Of a stretch of DNA of 11,756 nt, positions 7,656-11,756 are shown piece after piece. The position numbers and the translations under genes are program-made. Location of the stretch: the NCBI GenBank assembly GCA_018608925.1, contig JABAYQ010000078.1, positions 1 to 11,756 of the forward strand, written 5' to 3'. Position 1 is the first letter of the stretch; every line of letters starts with the position of its first letter. A model generated the notes under the pieces. The model saw only the letters and a list, made by a program, of their open reading frames with translations. It did not search any database and was not told the DNA's origin. Source of the stretch: Cryomorphaceae bacterium (lineage in GTDB: Bacteria > Bacteroidota > Bacteroidia > Flavobacteriales > UBA7312).

Positions 7656-9062
7656 TTATTTTGATTTATTTTTAAGAAAGTCAAATAATATACGCACTCC
7701 AACTCCTGTTCCTCCAACGCCTCTGTAGTTAAATGGAGCCATGCAAAAAGCAGGGCCAGCAATGTCTAAGTGAGTGTATGGGTAATCGGTAAAGTGCTCT
7801 AAAAACTTACCTGCCGTTATAGCACCTCCTTCCGGTCCACCTAGGTTTTTTAAATCGGCAATTGTAGATTTTAAATCGGCACTATATTCGTCCCAAAAAG
7901 GAAACTCTGCAATTCTTTCATAGACCTCGTCTCCACTTTGTTTTAGAGCTTCCATGGTAGTTTCATCATTACCCATAGCAACAATACCTTGCTTGCCAAT
8001 TGCTCTAGCAGCTGCCCCAGTTAGGGTAGCCAAATCGATAACCAATTCTGGTTTGTATTTTTTAGCATAGCTAAGAGCATCGCCAAGAATAAGTCTTCCT
8101 TCTGCATCGGTATTTAATACCTCTACGGTTGTTCCGTCGAACATAGTAATTACGTCTCCAGGAGCGTATGCATTTCCTGACGGACGGTTATCTGTAGCAG
8201 GGATTAGAGCAACAACGTGTACTTCTAGTTTTGCTTTCGCAATAGCATACATGGCGCCTACAACTGCTGCAGAACCACCCATGTCACATTTCATAATGTC
8301 CATAGAGTTTGCTGTTGGTTTTAGACTCAAACCTCCGGTATCGTAAACAATTCCTTTGCCAACTAAAACAATAGGTTTTGTGTTTGTAGCATTTTTAGGC
8401 TTCCATTCCATAATAGTAAAAGTAGGAGGGTCGATACTTCCTTTATTTACTGCTAATAGTCCGCCCATTTTAAGAGTTTCAATTTTTTTCTTGTGAAGCA
8501 CTTCTACTTTTAAACCAACTTCTTTAGAAAGCACTTCCATGTCCTTACTGTATTGTAAAGCAGTAAGGTAAGATAGTGGTTCGTTTACTAAATCTCTAGC
8601 AATTAAAGTTCCTTCTACCATAGCCTGAAGATCTTTTACTTTGTCTTCATTATCACTAATCAAATTGATTTTTTTAAGGCTGTTGCTTTTGTCTTCTGAG
8701 AAGTATTTTAAAAACTGGTAATTGCTTAAGGCTAATCCTTCTGCAAAGTAAAAACCTAGAGAGCCTGTTTTACACAAATCTAGAATATCAACCGCTTCTA
8801 TTTTTAAGGAAACGATGCAAGAGTGTAAGGCGTTTGCTCTAAGTCTTGCTTTTTCTTTGTCTTGCTCTAAAAGTTCTACAAAAACATACTGGTCAAAACG
8901 ATTGATACAGATGCTTTTTATTTCTTTTTTCACCTCTTTTTCGATGTAGCTTTTTTCTTCTTTAGAAAAAGAAAAAGCATCGAGTTCTTTGGTGTTATTG
9001 ATTGTTAAAACAACCGAATTATTTTTGTTTAATTGAGCGCTGTAGAAAATTGTAGAGTCCAT
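7656..9062 (-). CDS. pepA: Leucyl aminopeptidase, M17 family
   Basis: This is a cytosolic dinuclear-metal aminopeptidase that removes N-terminal residues from peptides; some family members also bind DNA. It has 468 residues against 503 in E. coli PepA, with the shorter and more divergent part at the N-terminus. The catalytic domain is complete: K236 and D241 in VGKGIVYDTGG, K248, D260 in IMKCDMGGSAAV, and D319, E321 and R323 in the M17 signature NTDAEGRL. These match K270, D275, K282, D293, D352, E354 and R356 of E. coli. Other motifs are DLATLTGAA and the C-terminal HLDIAGPAF. The ATG at 9062 is divergent from mqnC across 46 nt; the stop is 3 nt from the pdxA TTG. No signal peptide is seen. 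The gene symbol is by family; some annotators would leave it as generic M17. Confidence 0.93.
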   Translation of the reverse strand: MDSTIFYSAQLNKNNSVVLTINNTKELDAFSFSKEEKSYIEKEVKKEIKSICINRFDQYVFVELLEQDKEKARLRANALHSCIVSLKIEAVDILDLCKTGSLGFYFAEGLALSNYQFLKYFSEDKSNSLKKINLISDNEDKVKDLQAMVEGTLIARDLVNEPLSYLTALQYSKDMEVLSKEVGLKVEVLHKKKIETLKMGGLLAVNKGSIDPPTFTIMEWKPKNATNTKPIVLVGKGIVYDTGGLSLKPTANSMDIMKCDMGGSAAVVGAMYAIAKAKLEVHVVALIPATDNRPSGNAYAPGDVITMFDGTTVEVLNTDAEGRLILGDALSYAKKYKPELVIDLATLTGAAARAIGKQGIVAMGNDETTMEALKQSGDEVYERIAEFPFWDEYSADLKSTIADLKNLGGPEGGAITAGKFLEHFTDYPYTHLDIAGPAFCMAPFNYRGVGGTGVGVRILFDFLKNKSK

Positions 9063-9081
9063 AATTATTGTCGTATTTTTG
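9050..9081 (+). promoter_or_regulatory. Putative promoter of mqnC-ribE-DUF3817
   Basis: A TTG at 9050-9052 is followed after 21 nt by TATTTTTG at 9074-9081, matching both the -33 TTG and -7 TAnnTTTG elements of Bacteroidota promoters with usual spacing. The predicted start near 9088 leaves a leader of about 20 nt to the mqnC ATG at 9109. The -33 element lies inside the first codons of pepA. Confidence 0.6.
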
Positions 9082-9087
9082 TACCTG

Positions 9088-9095
9088 CAAATTTA
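9088..9095 (-). promoter_or_regulatory. Putative -7 promoter element of pepA-pdxA
   Basis: Read on the minus strand the octamer is TAAATTTG, a perfect TAnnTTTG match, 25 nt upstream of the pepA ATG. The predicted start near 9081 leaves a leader of roughly 20 nt. No clean TTG is found at the expected distance in the mqnC 5' end. The element faces and overlaps the functional span of the mqnC promoter. Confidence 0.5.
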
Positions 9096-9108
9096 AGCTA
9101 TTTTTTAG

Positions 9109-10233
9109 ATGAATACGGACACATTATTACATAGGGCATCGCAATTCGAATTTTTGAGTGCCAAAGAAGGGCAATTTCTTTTTGAAAACGCTTCTACAGC
9201 AGAGTTAATGCACGTTGCTAATGAGCTAAGAAAGATACAGAAACCAGACGGTTTAGTGACTTGGCAAATCGACAGAAATGTAAACACTACTAACGCCTGT
9301 ATTGCAAACTGCAAATTTTGTAATTTCTTCCGTCCTCCTGGCCACGAAGAAGTGTATGTAACTACGATTGACCAGTACAAACCTAAAATTGAAGAGACTA
9401 TTAAATATGGTGGCGATCAGTTGCTATTACAAGGTGGTCATCACCCTAAATTAGGACTCGAATTTTACACCAATCTATTTAAAGAATTAAAATCTTTATA
9501 CCCACAAATTAGATTGCACGCACTAGGGCCACCAGAAGTAGCTCACATTTGCAAACTAGAAAACAAATCTCACCTAGAAGTATTAGCTGCTCTTAAAGAA
9601 GCTGGAATGGATAGCCTTCCGGGAGCAGGTGCAGAAATTCTCAACGATAGAGTAAGAAGACTTATTTCTAGAGGAAAATGTACCGGTCAAGAATGGCTAG
9701 ACGTTATGCGTGCTTGCCATCAGCTTGACATTACTACTTCTGCTACCATGATGTTCGGCCATATAGAAACCTTAGAAGAAAGGTTTGAGCACCTAGTTTG
9801 GATAAGAGAAGTACAAGCCGAAAAACCAAAAGAATCAGAAGGGTTTTTAGCATTTATTCCTTGGCCATTTATGGACGATGGTACTTTGCTAAACCGAATA
9901 AGAGGAATAAAAAACAATGTGACTAGCGACGAGTACATTCGTATGATTGCTATAAGCAGAATTATGTTGCCAAACGTTAAAAACATTCAGGCATCGTGGC
10001 TAACAGTCGGTAAAGAAACAGCTCAATTATGCCTACATGCTGGTGCCAACGACTTTGGTTCTATCATGATTGAAGAGAATGTAGTTTCTGCTGCAGGAGC
10101 TCCACATAGGTTTACTTATAAAACCATTCAGGAAGCTATAACAGAAGCAGGTTTTGATCCTCAACTAAGAAGGCAAGACTATACTTTTAGAGACGTACCT
10201 CAAGATATTGAAGAACAAGTAATAGACTACTAA
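9109..10233 (+). CDS. mqnC: Cyclic dehypoxanthinyl futalosine synthase, radical SAM
   Basis: MqnC is a cytosolic radical SAM enzyme that cyclises dehypoxanthine futalosine in the futalosine route to menaquinone. The 374-residue product has the radical SAM motif CxxxCxxC at C64, C68 and C71 (NACIANCKFCNFF). It also has GGDQLLLQGGHHP (101-113), LHALGPPEVAHI, GMDSLPGAGAEILNDRVRRLIS (about 166-187) followed by KCTGQEWLDVM, IPWPFMDDGT and the C-terminal IEENVVSAAGAPH. The GAEIL-DRVR-IS-K segment and the EENVVSAAG ending favour MqnC over the related MqnE and CofH/CofG enzymes. It is the first gene of a plus-strand operon, and its TAA overlaps the ribE ATG by one base. Other mqn genes are not in the window. 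Presence of mqnC implies futalosine-type menaquinone synthesis in this organism. Confidence 0.92.
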   Translation: MNTDTLLHRASQFEFLSAKEGQFLFENASTAELMHVANELRKIQKPDGLVTWQIDRNVNTTNACIANCKFCNFFRPPGHEEVYVTTIDQYKPKIEETIKYGGDQLLLQGGHHPKLGLEFYTNLFKELKSLYPQIRLHALGPPEVAHICKLENKSHLEVLAALKEAGMDSLPGAGAEILNDRVRRLISRGKCTGQEWLDVMRACHQLDITTSATMMFGHIETLEERFEHLVWIREVQAEKPKESEGFLAFIPWPFMDDGTLLNRIRGIKNNVTSDEYIRMIAISRIMLPNVKNIQASWLTVGKETAQLCLHAGANDFGSIMIEENVVSAAGAPHRFTYKTIQEAITEAGFDPQLRRQDYTFRDVPQDIEEQVIDY

Positions 10234-10811
10234 TGTTTACAGGAATAATAGAACAAATGGGGGAGGTGGTTGCTTTGGTTAAAGAGCAAGACAATTTGCA
10301 TATTAGCGTAAAAGCGGACTTTACTCACGAGCTTAAAATTGACCAAAGCGTTGCCCATAACGGAATCTGCCTGACTGTTGTCGCGATAGACAAAGACGTT
10401 TACACGGTTACGGCAATTAAAGAAACTTTGGATAAAACCAATTTAGCAAAACTAGAAAAAGGACATAAAGTCAATCTGGAAAGATGTATGAAATTGGGCG
10501 ACCGCTTAGACGGACACATCGTACAAGGCCATGTCGATCAAACCGCAGTTTGCTCTAAAATCGGACAAGAAAACGGCTGGCATACCTATACTTTTGAGCA
10601 CCTATCGTCCGATCATTTTACGGTCGAAAAAGGTTCTGTTTGCGTTAATGGGGTAAGCCTAACGGTGGTTAATTCTCAAGACAATAGTTTCTCTGTTGCT
10701 ATAATCCCTTACACCTATGAACACACCAATTTCCATTCTTTTAAAGAGGGCGATTTGGTAAATATAGAGTTCGACATTATTGGAAAGTACATTACAAAAA
10801 TGAACCGATGA
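10233..10811 (+). CDS. ribE: Riboflavin synthase, alpha subunit
   Basis: This cytosolic enzyme dismutates two molecules of 6,7-dimethyl-8-ribityllumazine into riboflavin and a pyrimidinedione, the last step of riboflavin synthesis. The 192-residue product begins MFTGIIEQMG, the family's near-invariant start. It contains two tandem lumazine-binding barrels: the first with NGICLTVV (43-50), the second starting around LDGHIVQGHVDQ (92-103) and containing NGVSLTVV (139-146). A C-terminal helix follows. The start codon overlaps the mqnC stop (TAATG) and the stop overlaps the next start (ATGA), so translation is probably coupled on both sides. Counted GC is about 46% over 10501-10620, against 38-40% in short samples of neighbouring genes; this is a mild difference and not evidence of transfer. 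The gene is called ribC in some organisms. Confidence 0.96.
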   Translation: MFTGIIEQMGEVVALVKEQDNLHISVKADFTHELKIDQSVAHNGICLTVVAIDKDVYTVTAIKETLDKTNLAKLEKGHKVNLERCMKLGDRLDGHIVQGHVDQTAVCSKIGQENGWHTYTFEHLSSDHFTVEKGSVCVNGVSLTVVNSQDNSFSVAIIPYTYEHTNFHSFKEGDLVNIEFDIIGKYITKMNR

Positions 10812-11086
10812 AAAAAGCCTTTCGAATTATTACCTTCTTAGAGGGTGTATCAAACATCTTACTTATTATAATAGCTGTTCCTTTAAAATATATTTTCGGA
10901 ATAGAAGCCTTAGTTAAACTTGTAGGAATGCCTCACGGACTTCTGTTTGTTGCCTATTGCCTTATGGCTATTGCCTTTGCTCTGTTTAGAGTATACAAAT
11001 GGAACATCGGCACTTTAGCCATAGTCTTACTAGCATCTCTTATCCCTTTCGGAACCTTCTGGGTAGATAAAAAGTATTTGAGGTAA
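10808..11086 (+). CDS. DUF3817 small integral membrane protein
   Basis: The 92-residue protein has three likely membrane helices, about residues 7-25, 40-61 and 66-84, with basic residues at the N-terminus (MKKAFR) and C-terminus (DKKYLR). The conserved pattern EGVSNILLIIIAVPLKY, then GMPHGLLFVAYCL, and PFGTFWVDKK near the end is that of the DUF3817 family, also annotated as YdzA-type. Embedded conserved charged or polar residues (E12, K27, H43) suggest more than a structural role, but no function is established and I assign none. The ATG overlaps the ribE stop by 4 nt (ATGA), pointing to translational coupling with riboflavin synthase and co-transcription with mqnC. No intrinsic terminator is evident after its TAA. 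Confidence 0.87.
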   Translation: MKKAFRIITFLEGVSNILLIIIAVPLKYIFGIEALVKLVGMPHGLLFVAYCLMAIAFALFRVYKWNIGTLAIVLLASLIPFGTFWVDKKYLR

Positions 11087-11102
11087 GAAGCCCATTTATT
11101 GC

Positions 11103-11134
11103 TTGTAGCGATATTAAAAAATTTATTAGTTTAG
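11103..11134 (+). promoter_or_regulatory. Weak candidate promoter for the secreted protein gene at 11196
   Basis: A TTG at 11103-11105 lies 21 nt before TAGTTTAG at 11127-11134, which matches TAnnTTTG at all but one position. The spacing is right, and the predicted start near 11141 gives a leader of about 55 nt. An 8-bp palindrome AACCGGTT at 11162-11169 lies inside that leader. The surrounding gap of 109 nt otherwise shows no strong hairpin. The match is imperfect, so this is tentative. Confidence 0.3.
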
Positions 11135-11195
11135 CAATTCTTAAACCTTTTCAATTGTTTTAACCGGTTCAACTATGGGCCATAAAACTTAAACA

Positions 11196-11756
11196 ATGAA
11201 AAAACATTTACTATTTATTCTAACTCTTTTGTTAGCCTCTAGCGCCATTGCTCAACCAACATTAACCTTTGAAAATACCGCCCCCAAAATAGGTGATCAG
11301 TTAAGCTCAATTTTCTTAGTAGAAAATTTTGATTTAGCTCATAATGGAGCCAATCAGACTTGGGATTTTTCTGCTTTTACAGGTATGAATTTTCAATCGA
11401 ACTATATTTCACTAGAAAACTCAACGGAATCAATTTTATTTAGTAATGCAAACATTGTTCTTTCTGGCAATGGAATCGAAGAATCAGCTGAGTTATACTA
11501 TGCCAGCTCCAATGATGAAATGTCTATAGTTGGTCTTAAGACTACTGGTATACCATCGTTATTGCTGACTTATACAGATCTAGAACTTCACCTTAAATTC
11601 CCTATCTCTTACGACGATACTTATAGTGACTCGTTTAGTGCTGAAGCAGAAAATCATTTAGGCCAAACTTATGTGCGATCTGGAAATATAGAAATAAAAG
11701 CAGATGGTTACGGAACTTTGATTCTTCCTGAAACAACTATTAGCAATGCCCTAAGA
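11196..11756 (+). CDS. Secreted protein of unknown function, 3'-truncated by the window edge
   Basis: An ATG at 11196 opens a frame that continues for 187 codons to the last base with no stop. The N-terminus is a classic signal peptide: MKKH, a hydrophobic core (LLFILTLLLA), and a cleavage site after SSAIA, leaving Gln20 as the first mature residue. The visible mature part is rich in Ser, Asn, Thr and acidic residues and has no cysteine. Segments such as NQTWDFSAFTG, FPISYDDTYSDSFSAEAE and ADGYGTLILPETTISNALR resemble uncharacterised Bacteroidota exported proteins that usually end in a type IX secretion (Por) sorting domain; that C-terminus would lie outside the window. I recognise no catalytic motif. 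Cell-surface or extracellular location is inferred from the signal peptide and family resemblance. Confidence 0.85.
   Translation, partial: MKKHLLFILTLLLASSAIAQPTLTFENTAPKIGDQLSSIFLVENFDLAHNGANQTWDFSAFTGMNFQSNYISLENSTESILFSNANIVLSGNGIEESAELYYASSNDEMSIVGLKTTGIPSLLLTYTDLELHLKFPISYDDTYSDSFSAEAENHLGQTYVRSGNIEIKADGYGTLILPETTISNALR

Noticed and set aside
9109..10233. Alternative identity of the radical SAM protein as MqnE or a CofG/CofH (F420) enzyme
   Set aside because: The GAEIL...DRVR...IS segment, KCTGQEWLDVM and the EENVVSAAG ending fit MqnC better, and no F420 gene is nearby. A phylogeny would settle it.
10233..10811. Higher GC in ribE as a sign of horizontal transfer
   Set aside because: The difference from short neighbouring samples is only several percentage points, and the gene is embedded by overlaps on both sides in an ordinary operon.
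11162..11169. Palindrome AACCGGTT as an operator
   Set aside because: An isolated 8-bp palindrome with no second copy seen in the window and no match to a known operator; too weak to call as a feature.
11090..11180. Inverted repeat GCCCAT (11090-11095) / ATGGGC (11175-11180) flanking the gap before the last gene
   Set aside because: Only 6 bp with about 80 nt between the arms and no U tract; expected by chance.
1..11756. CRISPR arrays, tRNA/rRNA genes, insertion sequences, phage or defence genes
   Set aside because: No direct-repeat arrays, cloverleaf-type sequences, transposase-like proteins or terminal inverted repeats were seen; almost all of the window is accounted for by core metabolic genes.

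Overview
The window is AT-rich chromosomal DNA from a member of the Bacteroidota, most likely order Flavobacteriales. The evidence is the gene order yceD-rpmF-plsX-fabH-accB-accC behind pdxA, several upstream octamers matching the Bacteroidota promoter element TAnnTTTG, the absence of clear Shine-Dalgarno sequences, and a final gene whose product looks like a typical Bacteroidota secreted protein. A futalosine-pathway menaquinone gene (mqnC) argues against the family Flavobacteriaceae, which mostly uses the classical Men route. It suggests a Cryomorphaceae- or Crocinitomicaceae-like lineage, but this is inference.

Layout. Positions 1-1807 (+) hold the 3' part of dxs, the first enzyme of the MEP isoprenoid pathway. 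A strong symmetrical terminator (1826-1861) separates it from the convergent minus-strand block. Read in its own direction, from 9062 down to 1880, that block is pepA (leucyl aminopeptidase), pdxA (vitamin B6 synthesis), yceD/DUF177, rpmF (ribosomal protein L32), plsX, fabH, accB and accC. The last four make phosphatidate precursors, start type II fatty acid synthesis, and supply the biotin carboxyl carrier and biotin carboxylase halves of acetyl-CoA carboxylase. Putative promoters precede pepA, yceD, plsX and accB.

From 9109 on the plus strand, divergent from pepA, comes a tightly coupled set: mqnC (menaquinone), ribE (riboflavin synthase) and a small DUF3817 membrane protein. The genes overlap by 1 and 4 nt. 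After a 109-nt gap, a signal-peptide protein starts at 11196 and runs off the window end.

Together this is mostly core metabolism: isoprenoid/quinone and flavin cofactors, vitamin B6, fatty acid initiation and ribosome assembly. No mobile element, CRISPR array, RNA gene or defence system is visible, and I see no novel multi-gene system. The points worth a second look are small-scale: a TTG-started pdxA lying in frame behind the pepA stop codon, a long inverted repeat overlapping a possible leaderless promoter of plsX, overlapping divergent promoters between pepA and mqnC, and an uncharacterised membrane protein coupled to ribE. No gene-free stretch exceeds 300 bases.
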